A stretch of DNA of 64,000 nt from Azolla caroliniana. Its lineage: Eukaryota > Polypodiophyta. The stretch lies in contig JBHGNT010000011.1 in assembly GCA_043228905.1 (NCBI GenBank), forward strand, positions 10,044,001-10,108,000. The letters run 5' to 3'. The notes under the pieces are model-generated. The model was not told the origin of the DNA, did not search any database, and saw only the letters and a program-made list of their open reading frames with translations. Shown here one piece after another: positions 11,445-24,600 of the stretch; within the stretch, counting starts at the first letter, position 1; each line of letters begins with the position of its first letter. A program made the position numbers and the translations under genes.

Positions 11445-12253
11445 GAAAGGATGTGCGGTGGAAGAAAAAGATGAGACTATGGATGATCGAGGATCCCAAA
11501 AGATCGTAGTTGACCATATTCGCGATTGCAAGAAAGTGCTACAGAAGTTAGAAGATGTGCACCTAACACTCTCCGGAGAGAAATCAACATTCAAACAACA
11601 AGAAGAGATATTGGTAGTCGGACATCTATGTGGGCCCTACGACCGAAGACCGTCACCAGTCAAGATTGATGCGATTCAAGCTATGAAAGAAATATGCGAG
11701 TCACAATCCAAAGTCTGTAGATTTCTTGGTGCATGTGCATTTTATCACATATGGATTCCGCACTATGCACACATTGCGGACCCACTCTATCACTTGCTAC
11801 GGAAGGGTAAGAAGTTCGAATGGAGGCCGGAACATAACAAAGCCATGAAGAAGCTTAAGGAAACACTACGGAGGGCAGAAGCACTTAAGAAGCCAAACTA
11901 TGACCGACCGATCATAGTGACGGTTGATACAAGTCCAATCGGGATCGGATGGGTCATCAACCAAGTCGACTCAAATGGTTTGCGATATACGATCCGATTC
12001 GGAGCAAAAGTTCTCAACGAAAGGCAACACGGATATGCACAAGTTAAAAGAGAATTATGGGGAGTCGTGTCGGTGATAAAATCAGATCGAGATTATTTGA
12101 TCGGAGCCGAAGTAGTGATTGAAACGGATTGTCTTGCGATACTCGGGATGATGCGATGTTGTACGATACCGGATATGGCTATACTAAGATGGATTACATA
12201 TGTAAAGTCGCTTAATCTAGAGGTAGGACATATCTCCGGAAAAGACAACACGG
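11445..12253 (+). pseudogene. pol: Gypsy-A RT C-terminus and RNase H
   Basis: Homology resumes directly after the TSD. The RT thumb and connection show a CRFLGACAFYHIWIPHYAH motif, and RNase H begins near IIVTVDTSPIGIGWV, with ERQHGYAQVKRELWG and IETDCLAILGMM. The last residues before the next LTR are GKDNTV; the matching VDMLSRAWFGDD is found after that LTR at about 13080, so the two parts were continuous. This domain degrades the RNA template during reverse transcription. Gypsy-E has lost it. Confidence 0.88.
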
Positions 12254-13076
12254 TGTCGCGGTAATCCATGAGTATGTGTTGAAAGGGGCGTGACCACGAG
12301 GGTCTCAGACGAGGAAGAGATGGATGCCGAGAAGCCGACTCTCTCCGGTCCTGCTTGCACTCGTTGTGGTGCAAACTGGAGTGATTTCAGACGCGTACCG
12401 GTGGCTACCGAACACGAGGGAGGGAGAGAGAGAGAGAGAGAGAGAGACCATGCGCGCAACACCGACTCAACACACGCCTCTTATGTACAGGAAACAAAGG
12501 GAATGAAACGCACCAATCACCAACAGAGACACAAATATGCACAACCTTTTATATATATAATTACAAGGGCAAGATACAACTCCGGCTTCGAGCCGGACCA
12601 AGGTAGGTTAGGTTACAACAACAGTCTGTTGCCAAGCCGTCGATCGGGGAGCTCTCGGGCTCATCGTGCTGAGCGGGGTCTTGCACAGGAGACAGGGCAA
12701 AAGCCTAAACCCCTTAGGACATACGAGCTCCTACCCAGACTAAACCCTAAACAGACACAAACTCTCAACCCACACTACAACGAAGAAGAAGAAGAAGACC
12801 TCAAAGAACCCTAACAGAAAACAAGAAAGTAAGAAGAAGAAAGATTATCATACCTTGGACCTAATGGTGTACCCTCCTAACTCAAAATGGGCAACCCCTT
12901 TACAAGGGACCCTCCCTTCCTTTTATAGCCCAAGGAGGGAGGGACGTTACAATGTGGGATAAATTCTCCCCCTTATTCTATACACTATTTTCCTACTATA
13001 CATATGCACATGTTGCACATTGCCGACTTGCCCATTCCATCCCGATTTCACACCAAAGCCGGAAATCTTCACGACA
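12254..13076 (-). repeat. Solo gypsy LTR related to Gypsy-E, TSD ACGG
   Basis: 823 bp from TGTCGCGGTAATCC to CTTCACGACA. Inner segments match the Gypsy-E LTR: a GACCACGAGGGTCT-like start and TTTTATAGCCCAAGGAGGGAGG near 12920. Flanking tetranucleotides are ACGG (12250-12253) and GCGG (13077-13080), one base apart. Removing the LTR and one tetranucleotide restores the RNase H to integrase reading frame. It contains a GA run at 12420-12447 and a plant-like TATA region near 12550. Confidence 0.8.
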
Positions 13077-14308
13077 GCGGTTGTGGATATGTTGTCAAGG
13101 GCATGGTTCGGAGATGACATAGCCGAATCCGATAATTAAGAAATTTCCGAAAACTACTTTACTTTAGAGCACATAAGAGCAATGAAATTGAATAATATCG
13201 GAATTTCACAAATCTGATTGGGCTGGACATCGTGGAACATGGGCAACATTTGTGAAGATCAAGCAAAAATATTGGTGGAAGATTTTGTACAAAGATGTAA
13301 CAGAGTTCACGGAAAAATGCGAGAAATGCCAAATCTACTCCAGAGTTCAACACTGAGATGAATTACATCCGACATTCTCATCGACAATCAACTTCAAATG
13401 GATGGTCGACATTGTGGCCATGCCAACCGAGATTGGACAAAAGAAGTACTTGGTATTAGCTTGCGAAGATCTAATGAACCAAGTAGAAGGTCGGGTGCTA
13501 CGGGGAAAAAATGTTCTGTAGTATGCCAATTTCTCTTGGAAGAAGTGTTTTGTAGGTACGGGTGCGTCAGACAAGTGATTGCAGATTGGGGAGAACTTGA
13601 CTCTGATAAAGCTAGGGAATTCTTCGTCAAACATGGAGTACGGTTAACACTAACCACGACATACAATCCGGAAGCCAACGGGAAGATCAAACGAGGACGT
13701 AGTCCAATCGTTAAAGCAGTTGTAAAAGCATGCGACGAAAGGGTGAAGAATTGGCCGCAGATGCTTCCGTATGCACTATGGGTAGATCGCACAACGCATA
13801 GTTCCATGACCGGTTATATGCCAACAGAACTTATGACAGGGCAAGCACCGGTAATGCCGACGGAAACCACAATTGCGACATGGACAGTGCTGCCGTGGAA
13901 GGAAGAGATGAGCCGAGAAGAACTACAAGTGGTTCAGATACGACAACTAGGGAGAAGAACCGAAGACATAGCGGAAGCAATACGCCGACAATAAGAAGCA
14001 TGGTTCGGGAACAAAAGTTGATTCGACACAAACACCGTCTACAACCACAGAAGATTGAAGACGGAGATTGGGTGATAGTCTATGACAATAGTTTGGATCA
14101 TCAACATACAACGATCCAGAAATTTGCAAAAAGGTGGTTCGGACCATACGAAGTTCAGAAAGTTTTTGACAACGGAACCTACCAACTAAGTGAGTTCGAT
14201 GGAACGGTACTACGGGTGCCAATAGCGGGGAAACGGGTGAAGATTTTCAAGAAGCGAACTAACGACGAACCCTATATGACCTTAGGTAAGATCGTCAGCA
14301 AGAAGTAA
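13077..14308 (+). pseudogene. pol: Gypsy-A integrase with GPY/F C-terminus
   Basis: The zinc-binding HHCC region is readable in shifted frames at about 13215-13340 (GHRGTW, CEKCQ). The core starts near MVDIVAMP and continues to ADWGELDSD and NPEANGKIKRG. In related elements the third catalytic residue is the Glu of an ANGQ..ERG motif; here the codon reads Lys, so the D,D,E triad looks broken. A TAA at 13992-13994 splits the core frame from the C-terminal frame (13880-14308), which carries the WFGPYEV (GPY/F-type) motif. Integrase would insert the cDNA. From 14309 to 14454 only non-coding tail is seen. Confidence 0.87.
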
Positions 14309-14454
14309 TCGGCCAAATATCACGGTGGTGCGGAAAGCGAAGAAAGTGGGCTAGAATTGAAAATCGACATAAGGGGAGAAAATGAGGGTACTACGGATGA
14401 AGGAGAATAACGAGCTCCAACAACTTCGACACATACCGGAGGATGTGCGGGTTC

Positions 14455-14467
14455 AAGGGGGGGTGAG
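14455..14467 (+). other. Polypurine tract (Gypsy-A)
   Basis: AAGGGGGGGTGAG lies immediately upstream of the 3' LTR at the position where plus-strand DNA synthesis is primed. Confidence 0.8.
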
Positions 14468-15207
14468 TGTCGTAGTGTATTTCGTACACTACATGAAAAC
14501 TGTATATAGTACTAGATTAAATAAATATGAAGAAATATAAGAAAATATAAAAATATATATTACATGCATAGAGCAAGATTCAAACCTTGTACCTCCATGT
14601 AAACAATCCCCAAACCTTACCATTGTACTAACATATCATAAGTGATCTAAATATAGATTTGATAGGTATAAGACATATATTTACTCCTATTTTTATAAAA
14701 AAAACCAACCCATGCACATTTAGAGTGCGTAAAACTTTATTTAGAAGAAAAAAGCAAACAAAGAAAAAATTACTCATGCATGTCTAGAGTGCATGAGCAC
14801 TATATTTAGAAATTAAAAGCATGGTAGAAAAAGCTATTTAGGGACATCTAGTGTGCATGGACACTTTAGAAAAGCATTATGCTATGTTTGGCCTCTTCCA
14901 TCATTATATAAGGAAGAGAGAAAGATGTATATGGTTGTTGAGTTTTTTTAAGGGTTGATTAATATATTATATTCGTGGGATTCACGAATTTGCCATTTAT
15001 TTCTCTCTTGCAATCTAAATTCATATTCTTTCCTAAAACATTAATTAATACACTATACTCGTGGGATTCACAAGTTTCCTATCTCTCTTTCTTATAATCT
15101 ATTCATATTCATAATTAAAATTATCTCAAATTCTTCCTCGTCTTAATCCAAAACCCCATCGTTCTCACCTGACTCATGCAAACGATCCGACGCTGAAAGG
15201 CACGACA
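14468..15207 (+). repeat. Gypsy-A 3' LTR, 740 bp
   Basis: The LTR runs from TGTCGTAGTGTATTTCG to GGCACGACA, with a TGTCG...CGACA terminal inverted pair. The bases after it are ACGT, the target-site tetranucleotide shared by other copies. An internal segment at about 14570-14650, read on the minus strand, contains tRNA-like A and B boxes. LINE-F sequence begins directly after the LTR. Confidence 0.92.
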
Positions 15208-17823
15208 ACGTAAATCAAAAGATCAAGGTGCGGATGCCAAAAGCTTTGACTATCATCTGCTTGAACTCGGAAGTAGACACCAGATGATAATATATAATGA
15301 CTTAGCCAGGTGGCCGGGCTCGGAAGAGCTCACATGTTTCCCACATGGAGGAGGGGAAACCACAGTTGATTACGTAATAGGATGTCTTGAAGCTACCCAC
15401 ATGATTAACTCCTTCCAGGTGGCCCCATGCCCTATTGGTGCCAACTATAGCTTCCTATACTTTGAGCTAAAGTGTGACACCTCCAACGTCACCAACCCTA
15501 GTCAACCAAACCATCACATCACAATACATTTCACGCATGAGCTCTCTGACATCTACTCCCGACATGTTCAAGCCCATCTCTTCTCTCTTGATCCTTCCCT
15601 TCCTTTAGAGGACCTCACTACAGAACTCACACACATCCTTCACTCAACAACAATCAATAGCTTCCCATACATGGAACACTCCAATCACAATAGAATAGGT
15701 TCTATGCCACATAACAAGTGGTATGATGAGGATTGTAGAGACTTGTATAAACAACTTAAAGTTTTGCAACTTAGTGATACTATTTCCTCAGTAGAGGCTC
15801 GCAAAGAGATGCACAAGATGACACATCATAAAAGACAAGCCTGGGAAGCGTCTCAATATTAGGAGCTCTACCACATGCTCGTGTGTAGGGATTGTGCCCT
15901 TGCATGGAAGAGACTATCGGAACCGAGATCACAAACACCCATCAAGGATCCCAACACTTGGCACACATATACTAAGAGACTCTACCACGTCCCGAACCAA
16001 CTACCCATCCCCATCCCCATCCCCTCCACACCTCAACCTACCATGGGGACACTTTTCACGACCGCTAGGGTCACAAAGGTCATAAAAAAACTACAACATA
16101 GGAAATCCATGGACCACACAGGTTTACGAGCTGAGCACATCATATATGCTCGAGAGTGCCTAGCCCCTTTTCTCACACTAATCCTTAACTGTGCCCTCCC
16201 TGAGGGTTTTCCACCACAATGGACCATGAACACAGTGGCCCCTATACATAAAGGAGGGAACCCAATGGACACAAATACATATAGGACCATTATGATAGGT
16301 CATATGCTCGCTAAACAATATGGTGCAGTAAAGGAAGCAGAGCTCAACAATGATTTGGAAGCCTTAAGTCTTTGAGCACCTGTGTAGGATGGTTTTAGAT
16401 GAGCCTTCTCCACTATTAACGATATCTTCACACTTAGATTCTTAATTGACCAGTCGAAGGCTCGCGAGAAGAAACTATATTGTTGCTTCGTGGACTTCCA
16501 TAAAGCCTTTGACACAGTTCCTAGGGAGCGGTTGTTTGATAGGCTCAAAATCTTGGAGATACCAATTGACATGATCTGGGCCATCTATGCTCTATATGAG
16601 CAAGTCTCTGGGTGCATAAGATGCCCAAGTGACCTATTTGATTGCTTCACCAACACCAATGGTGTAAAACAGGGTTGCCCCCTATCACTGACTCTTTTTG
16701 GGATCTACATTGATGAGATCACTGATTTTATTGCTCGTAAGGGAGGCAATGGAGTAGCCAATGGGGTACACAAGCTAGTCTCTTACTCTACGCAGATGAC
16801 ATCGTCTTGCTCTCGAAGTCTGAACCCGACCTACAAAAGCATCTTAATGCCCTAGATGACTGGTAGTGAATCTAGCGAAAACTAAAGTTCTTATCTTTCA
16901 TACATCGTCTCAAGTAAGGAGTAAATGTCACCTAATCCTCTCTCATAAATCAGTTGAGGTAGTTGGATCATATGTGTACTTGGGAGTCACCTTTAGTGCT
17001 TGTTCAGGTAAATTCTCGATGACTCAAGTAGCCAAAGATAGACTAACGAGAGGGTATGCATCCCTCTCACTCTTAGAGAGACAATGCCTCCAAACATACT
17101 TTCAAGAGCCACGGACTAAGGGATGGCTCTTTGACTCATTAGTGACCCCTTCCCTCATGTATGCATAAGTAGTATGGGCTCTAGGTCTACCATCCTTTAT
17201 TTGGACGAAATTAGTGAGACCTCTAGTGATGATGTTATCATGTGAACTCCGAAGCAAATCGACAATACCACATGACATTATTAAAGCAGAGTTCAGTTTG
17301 CCCCCAATGTTAGTAGAAGCACTCTTCCAAGTGGCAGTTTTTATTCATCAGATACATATCCAACCACAAGACAGGATATCCTGTGAAGCCTTTGAGGCAT
17401 CCCGATCCCTATATGCGTCCAAAGACACTAGCTCAAGGTATAACATTGTAGTGAGTTGATTACTTGCAAATGGCATAGACATTAATAACCTTCCTCCTCT
17501 TAAGTACACCCATGGGATTGATCAAACTTTAATCTCTCATGAAGACCGAAATAAAGTAATATGCCAAGAAATATGGCAAATTTACACCCGATATAAATGG
17601 ATCACCCCACAAGAGCCACTCCCATCTAAAATGTTGTACTATAAGGAACACTTCTTGCACTTCTCCAAGTTAGGTTTTATTACACGACCAAAATATCTAC
17701 ATACATTCTTATCAAATGCACTAAGGGTAGCCACTAGACAACTTAGGATATCATCTCACCAACTTGAGATTGAGAATGGTCGTGCTAATAGAGTCCTTGG
17801 AGAGGAAAGGCTATGTAGGTTAT
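15208..17823 (+). pseudogene. LINE-F ORF2: endonuclease end and reverse transcriptase
   Basis: Non-LTR retrotransposon protein in several broken frames. 15284-15862 is the C-terminal part of an apurinic-like endonuclease (TTVDYVIG, where related proteins have SDH). 15875-16375 holds the RT start (PQWTMNTVAPIHKGG, TNTYRTI). 16490-16855 has FHKAFDTVPRERLFDRL and NGVKQGCPLS. The catalytic YADD is readable in a shifted frame near 16789. The rest (16866-17828) is the RT thumb and C-terminal domain. The 5' part lies left of the window beyond Gypsy-A. Copia-C interrupts it after codons for RLCRL, and the Cys-rich end continues at 28769. Confidence 0.88.
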
Positions 17824-18238
17824 TGTAAAAGAATAGCGTGTGGAAGCAAATAGAAAACCGAACACAGAAATGCAGGTTTAATGGAGAGCTTAGGATAAAC
17901 ACAATATGCGGGAGAGACAGAGAGAGAATGCACACAAACTCAATTCAAAAAATAATACTCAGTCTGTACATCGTATGTGTTCAGCGAACACTTTTATACA
18001 AGTCCATATAGACTGACAGAAGTACTGTGTACTTCAATGCTCACACAAGCGTCTGACACTAACTATGAGACATTAATTTCCTAGTAGTCTAGGCTGATGC
18101 TAGGCTTCCGGTTATTGATGGATCCGGCTAACTGGCTCCCCTGCTCACCAGCTCACCGATCCGGCTCATCCTTCCGAATGCCGATCCGGCTAAGGCTTAA
18201 GCAGGCGATCCGGATCCGGTTGAGCTTGCCGCTCAACA
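17824..18238 (-). repeat. Copia-C 3' LTR (left), 415 bp
   Basis: TGTAAAAGAATAGCG to GCTCAACA. It pairs with the LTR at 28379-28768. The main difference is about 24 extra bases near 18195, plus scattered substitutions. The bases beyond it (CTCCCCCTCAAG, plus strand) are the complement of a polypurine tract. Confidence 0.92.
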
Positions 18239-18382
18239 CTCCCCCTCAAGCTCAACTTGAGGTCGGATCATAGTGTGAGTCTCCATGGTAGCCGGTCCTT
18301 CCACTCGGCTCCTTCTGGCGTCACTCCGCCTCGCTCATGCTCCTCATCCGGTCCGGTCCCGTTTGCCGCGACCCTTTTGTTT

Positions 18383-20827
18383 CTATGCACCTCGACCTCC
18401 TCGGTCAGCTTGTCTATTCAATAGGCCCAATTCAACTCCCTCATTGTTGTGACTTCGGTGCTCGCTGATTCGCCGATTCCTTCGTGTTGGCGTCGACTTT
18501 TGCTCCCTTCTCGTCATCTTGGCCTTGAATTGATCCGGTTCTTCCGAATCCGTCTGTTGAACTGAATCGGCTGTCTCCGATTCGTTCCAGCTCTTGTCCA
18601 AATCGATCGCTCCCAATTCGTTTTCCGGTTCCGGGCCCTTCACCACATTGGACCATGTGCAGGTCTTGGCAGCTCTATCCTTCTTGACTCTGCCGCCACT
18701 GCCACTGGTTCCGACTTGTTCGGATGTGTCAACTTCCTTTGTCAACTCGGCTCCTTTCTTCTTCTTGTCTCTCCCCTCATCAATTTTTCCCTTACCGGCG
18801 CAATCAATAGTCTCTTTGCCTTTGCCCGTTCCGGTGTCTTTGCCAGTTCTCCCCCTCAAGTGTGGCACGTCGAGATGCTGAACACCAAGCATTTCGGTGA
18901 AGTGATGCAACTTGTTTGATCCGAGCGGTTTGGTGAAGATGTCGGCAACATACCAAAGTTTGACTTCACCGCTCAGGACACGCTCACGCACGAAGTGGTA
19001 GTGCACTTCTATTTGCTTTGTGCGAGCATGGAATACGGGGTTCTTTGTGAGCTGCATGCTGCTTATGTTGTCACAGTAGAGGAGGATCGGGGTCGACACC
19101 TCGATCCGCAGGTCTTGCAATAGTTGCCGGAGCCAAATGGCTTCACAGGTGGCAACGGTAGCGCCCCGGTATTCAGCCTCAGTGCCCGAAAGGGCCACTA
19201 TTGGCTGCTTTTTGCTGCTCCACGCAACAACCGCGCTACCAAGGGAAAACATATAGCCGGAGGTGGATCGACGATCTGATGCATTGCCGGCCCAATCGGC
19301 ATCGGTGTAGCCGACTAGCTCTTCGGTTATACCATGCCGGTATAACAGGCCCTGTTCCTTCGTGCTGCACACATATCGCAAAATTCGATGCACGCATAGA
19401 AGGTGCTCCACGGTCGGCTTCTGCATATATTGGCTAATCACGCCGACCGGATAACTGATGTCGGGTCGGGTGATTGTCAAATATATAAGGCTTTCGACGA
19501 TTTGTCAGAACCGTTTCTCATCGCAGGCCAGTCTGGAGTCGGGACAAAGCTTTTGATTCCGGTCCAAGGGTGTAGAGATAGGTCGGCATTCCGTCATGCC
19601 GAATTTGTACAACATATTCAACACATAGTGTCTCTGTGAGAGCAATATGCCGTCGGGGGTTCGGATCACCTCGATCCCAAGGAAATAGTGAAGGTTCCCC
19701 AAGTCCTTCATCTCAAATGCATCCGACAGCTAGGACTTGACTCAACCGATTTCATCAAGTCTAGGTCTGGTGATGACCAGATCATCAACATACAGCAAGA
19801 TGTAGACCAGACCATCTTGACCTTGCTGGATGAACAACGAAGGGTCGGACTTGGAGGCTGCAAACCCCATCTTACGCAACCGGTGCGTGATCTTCGTATT
19901 CCAAGATCGGGGGGCTTGCTTCAGGCCATAAAGTGACTTCTTCAGCCGGTATACCGCCGACTTGTTCATCTCCGACTGGAAACCGGGGGGTTGGGTCATA
20001 AAGACCTCTTCTTCAAGATCTCCTTGAAGAAATGCATTCTTCACGTCCATCTGGTGAAGATGCCACCCCCTTGTTGCAACAACCGCCAGCACCACACAAA
20101 CCGTTGTCATCTTCACTACCGGAGCGAAGGTCTCGTCGTAGTCGATTCCGTGGGTCTATGTGTATCTCTTCGCCACTAACCGGGCCTTGTACCGGTTAAC
20201 CGAACTGTCGGCATTGTACTTTACCTTGTACACCCACTTACATCCGATCGGTTTACAGTGTCGGGGAGGGTCAACTAGGTCCCATGTGTCGTTGGCATTG
20301 AGTGCCCGCATTTCTTCCTTCATAGCTGCACACCAATTTGGGTCCTTTGCCGCTTCTACGTAGCTCTCCGACTCACGCACTTCCACCACCTTGGTCATGT
20401 ACGCATAGTGATGCGCCATGTACTCATTGTACTCGTACCGCTTCACGGGGTTCTTTTGGCGGGAAGACCGACGTATCTTATCATTACTTGGTTTGGGGCC
20501 CTTCTTGGCCGGTTCGGACTTCGTTCTCGAAGATCCACCTTCATCCTTTCCGGAGTCGGATTTGCTCCGATCCGACTCAATGTTGCCGGTTTCATATTTC
20601 GGCATCTTCTTCTTTGCGTGTGAACCGTCTCCTCGGTTCCTTGTGTGGCGAGAGCACGACATAGTCTCCATTACTCGCCGGTTCCTCATCCGACTGGTCA
20701 TCCCGACTAAGCCGCTCATTCGTTCCACTCAACCGAAATGAGATCAGACTCTCTTCGAGAGTGCCGAGGTCTTCATCTTCTATCTGGACCGGTTCAGGCT
20801 CACTAGCCTCATCCTCCAGTATCGGGT
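18383..20827 (-). pseudogene. pol: Copia-C RT and RNase H with a long C-terminal extension
   Basis: Minus-strand pieces: 20728-20156 (linker and RT start, CKWVYKVKYNADGS-like and YKARLVAK), 20116-19742 ([38 protein letters not shown] with catalytic Asp pair), 19711-19505 and 19480-18383 ([30 protein letters not shown]-type RNase H). Small frameshifts and stops separate them. After the usual end (HLRG-type) near 18855 the frame stays open for about 155 more residues, rich in Lys, Glu, Ser and Thr, with a TWSNVVKG motif. I do not recognise this tail. Copia-D (20828-26147) interrupts the linker between integrase and RT. Confidence 0.88.
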
Positions 20828-21430
20828 TGATGGAAATAATCGTCTCTTACGATTATTTCACCTATCGGCCACAACCAAGGAAACACACGAATCGTTGTTG
20901 CAGAAAATGGGAAATGCGAAAAATAGAGTAGACACACAATTTATCGTGGAAAACCCTGTACGGGAAAAACCACGGGAGTACAAGACTCCAAACCAAAACT
21001 ATGCACCGAGAAATATACAATGGCGAGCTGCAAGGCGATGACCTTGAGCTCGCTGTCCTCGCCACAGGCGGCGGAATTACACAGAGGCGTCGACCTCTTC
21101 CTCTCTCACGCTCTATCTCTCTCACGGCTGCTCTCTCTTCACTCCTCTTAAGTGGAAAAACAGAAAAATAAGTAGCAACATTAAAACTGTTTGCCCTAAG
21201 TCATATTTATACACATATGACTTTCGGGCTATTTACAACTATAGCCTCAAGGGCCCTTGGCAAACATATTCACAAATATGTCCCTGCATCCGGATCTCTC
21301 TCCGGGTACATTCGTCATCCGGCTCGGTAGCCAGGATCTTCATCATCCGGTTCCGAAACCGCAACCGGGCTTGTCGTCATTCATCTCCGACATCCGACCA
21401 TCCCATCCGAAAGGGACCGTAATCCCAACA
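20828..21430 (-). repeat. Copia-D 3' LTR (left)
   Basis: TGATGGAAATAATCG to AATCCCAACA, equal in length to the right LTR. The TGATGGAAATAATCGTCTC start contains a near-palindrome with the following CTTACGATTATTTC. AAACTCCCCCTTC after it is the complement of the polypurine tract. Confidence 0.95.
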
Positions 21431-21695
21431 AACTCCCCCTTCACTTCGGCATGGGATGTCTCTCCAATCCGATCCTCTTCCGGTATGCTTCCAGCTTGTC
21501 GGGTGTGAGCACCTTGGTCAGCATATCCGACCCGTTCTCGTCCGTGTGGACCTTCGTCAGCACGAACTCCTTGTCTTCTATCCTTTCCCGGATCCAGTGA
21601 TATCTTCGCTGGATGTGCTTCGTCCGGGAGTGATAGGCCGCGTTCTTCGCAAGGTGGATGGCACTCTGACTGTCGCAGTAGAGTCGGTACTCCTC

Positions 21696-24600
21696 CTACC
21701 GGATCCCGAGCTCTCTAATGAAGTCCTTCATCCATATTATTTCCTTGCCGGCTTCAACAGCTGCCATGTACTCCGCCTCTGTGGTTGACAACGCAACCGT
21801 CTTCTGCAGCCTCGACTGCCACGAAACGGCTCCCCCTGCATAGGTCATCACATACCCGGATGTGGACCGGCTGGTATCTGCATCAGCCGACATATCCGAA
21901 TCGGTAAAACCGTCAAGTTCGGGCTTACCGGAGCCGAATCGGAGGCACACGTTTGCCGTGCCCTTTAGGTATCGGAGTATCCACTTGGCCGCGTTCCAAT
22001 GCTCTTTGTCGGGATTGCTCATGTACCGGCTCACCACTCCGACTGCGTATCCAATGTCCGGTCTTGTACACACCATTGCGTACATCAGGCTTCCGACGGC
22101 AGAGGCATATGGCACTTTCATCATGTCCTCCTTCTCAGCCTTTGTCTTGGGGCTTTGCTTGCTGGACAGCTTGCAGTTTGCCGGGAGGGTCGATCCGACC
22201 GGTCTTGCTTCCGACATGTTGAACCGTTTAAGCACCTTTGTCACGTACTTCTCCTGTGACAGCCACAACTGCTTCTTGCTCCGGTCCCGGATGATGTGCA
22301 TCCCTAGTATTTGTCTCGCCGGACCCAAGTCCTTCATTGAGAAGGTTCGGTGAAGAGCCTTCTTCAGCATCCGTATCTTGACCTGGTCCCGTCCGACGAT
22401 CAACATGTCGTCCACGTACAGGAGGAGTATTAGAAAGTCTCCTCCTTCGAACTTCTTCACAAACACGCAGTGGTCGGACTGCGTTTTGAGGTACCCTTCG
22501 TCGGTCATGAAAGAGTCGAACTTCCGGTACCATTGCCGGGGAGCCTGCTTCAGTCCGTAGAGGCTCTTCTTCAACCGGCATACCAGGTGCTCCTTCCCTT
22601 TCTTCTCAAATCCTTCCGGTTGCTGCATGTAGATCTCTTCTTCGAGGTCACCGTGAAGGAATGCCGTCTTCACGTCCATCTGTTCTACCTCGAGGTCCAT
22701 GCTTGCCGCTATGCTCAGCACCGTCCGGATGGAGGTCATCTTCACTACCGGGGCAAATATCTCGTCGAAGTCGACGCCCTTCTTCTGCTGAAACCCCTTC
22801 ACCACGATCCTGGCTTTGTATCTCGGGGGGTTTCCGGCATCTCCCGGTTTCATCTTGAACACCCACTTGTTTCGAAGTGCCCGCTTTCCTTTCGGCAACT
22901 CCACAAGTTCATATGTGTGGTTCTCATACAGGGAATCCATCTCGTCCTGCATGGCACTCAACCACCTACGGCTCTGGGTGTCGTGCTTTGCTTCTTCAAA
23001 GCTCTCCGGCTCCCCCTCGTCGGTTAGCAGCACGTGCTCTGGTTCCGGAAATCTTCGGGGGACCCTTCTCTCTCTTAGAGGATATCTCCGTTCCGGAGCT
23101 TCGGTAACCGGCTCTTCCGTTTCCTCTTCATCCGAATCCATTTCGGGATCGGGGCCGGTTCCGGTATCAGTTTCATCTTCCTCGGCCGGTTCTGTTTCTT
23201 CATCGTCTTCGGCCGGATCCTCGAGTGCTAACCGGTCCCTTGCCGGTCGGGACTGCTCCTCGTAGAGTTGATCCTCACCGGTCGACTTGGAGCTCTTCAT
23301 CTTCTTCTCCGACTCCCAGTCGGCGAGTGTCTTGTCCTCCATGAAGATGATGTCTCGACTCCTGAATATCTTCTTGTCGACCGGGTCCCATACTCGGAAG
23401 CCGAACTCGTCGTCGCCGTAACCGAGGAATATGCATGGCCGGGTCTTTGGATCTAGCTTTCCTCTCCGGTCCTTTGCCACATGCACGTATGCGAGACACC
23501 CGAACACCTTCACATGCCGGTAAGATACTTCCCTACCGGTCCACACTCTCTGCGGTGTGTCTCCGTCCAAAGGTACTGAGGGTGATCGGTTTATCACATA
23601 TGTCGCCGTCGACATTGCCTCAGCCCAAAACCCCTTGGGTAATTTCGCATGCGCCAACATACTCCGGACCCTCTCCATTATGGTCCGGTTCATCCTCTCG
23701 GCCAGCCCGTTCAGTTCCGGCGTCTTCGGCACAGTAAACTCGAGCCGGATTCCTTTCGAGTGACAGTACTCCGCGAACTGCCCCCGGTATTCCCCTCCGT
23801 TATCCGCTCGTATCGCTTTCAGCTTCTTGCCGGATTCTCTTTCCACTCTCGCGTGGAGTTCTTTGAAGACGGACACCACTTGGTCCTTTGTCTTCATCGG
23901 TGCCGTCCACAGTTTTCGGCTATGATCATCTATGAATGTTACGAAGTACTGGGCTCCGCCATGTGACTTCGTTTCTACCTGACACACATCAGTGTGCACC
24001 AACTCCAATGGTGCGCTACGTCTCGTCGGTGGCCTTGAGTGGAAGGAGGTTCGGTTCTGCTTACCGGCCAGGCAATCGGTGCACTTCTCCAGGTGCACAT
24101 GCTTCACTGGAATAAGGTTGTCTTCTGCAAGCCTCTTCATCCCCTTCTCACTCATGTGGCACAGTCTTTTGTGCCACAGCTCACCGGCAGTGTCGGCTGC
24201 CACATTCAGCTCTTCCGGACATAACCGGGCATTCATCAGGTACAGTGTGTTGACTTTCCGGGCCCGAGCCACTATCAGGCTCCCCTTGCTGAACTTCATT
24301 ACGCCGTTCCGGATGCTACCTGTGTAGCCTTCATCGTCTAGCCTCCCGGCCGAAATCAGGTTCAATCGGACCTCCAGAACGTGTCTGACATCCTTCAGCA
24401 GCATTTTGCATCCGGTCGAGGTTGTCAACCACACGTCTCCTACGCCGGCAATCCGGCACGTACCTTCATTTCCCATCCGAACACAGCCATGCTCACCGAC
24501 TGTGTAGGATGAGAAGTATCTTCTTTCCGGGGTCAGGTGGAACGACGCTCCGGAATCGACCACCCAGGTAGTCTCATCGCCGGCAATGTTTAGTTCACCT

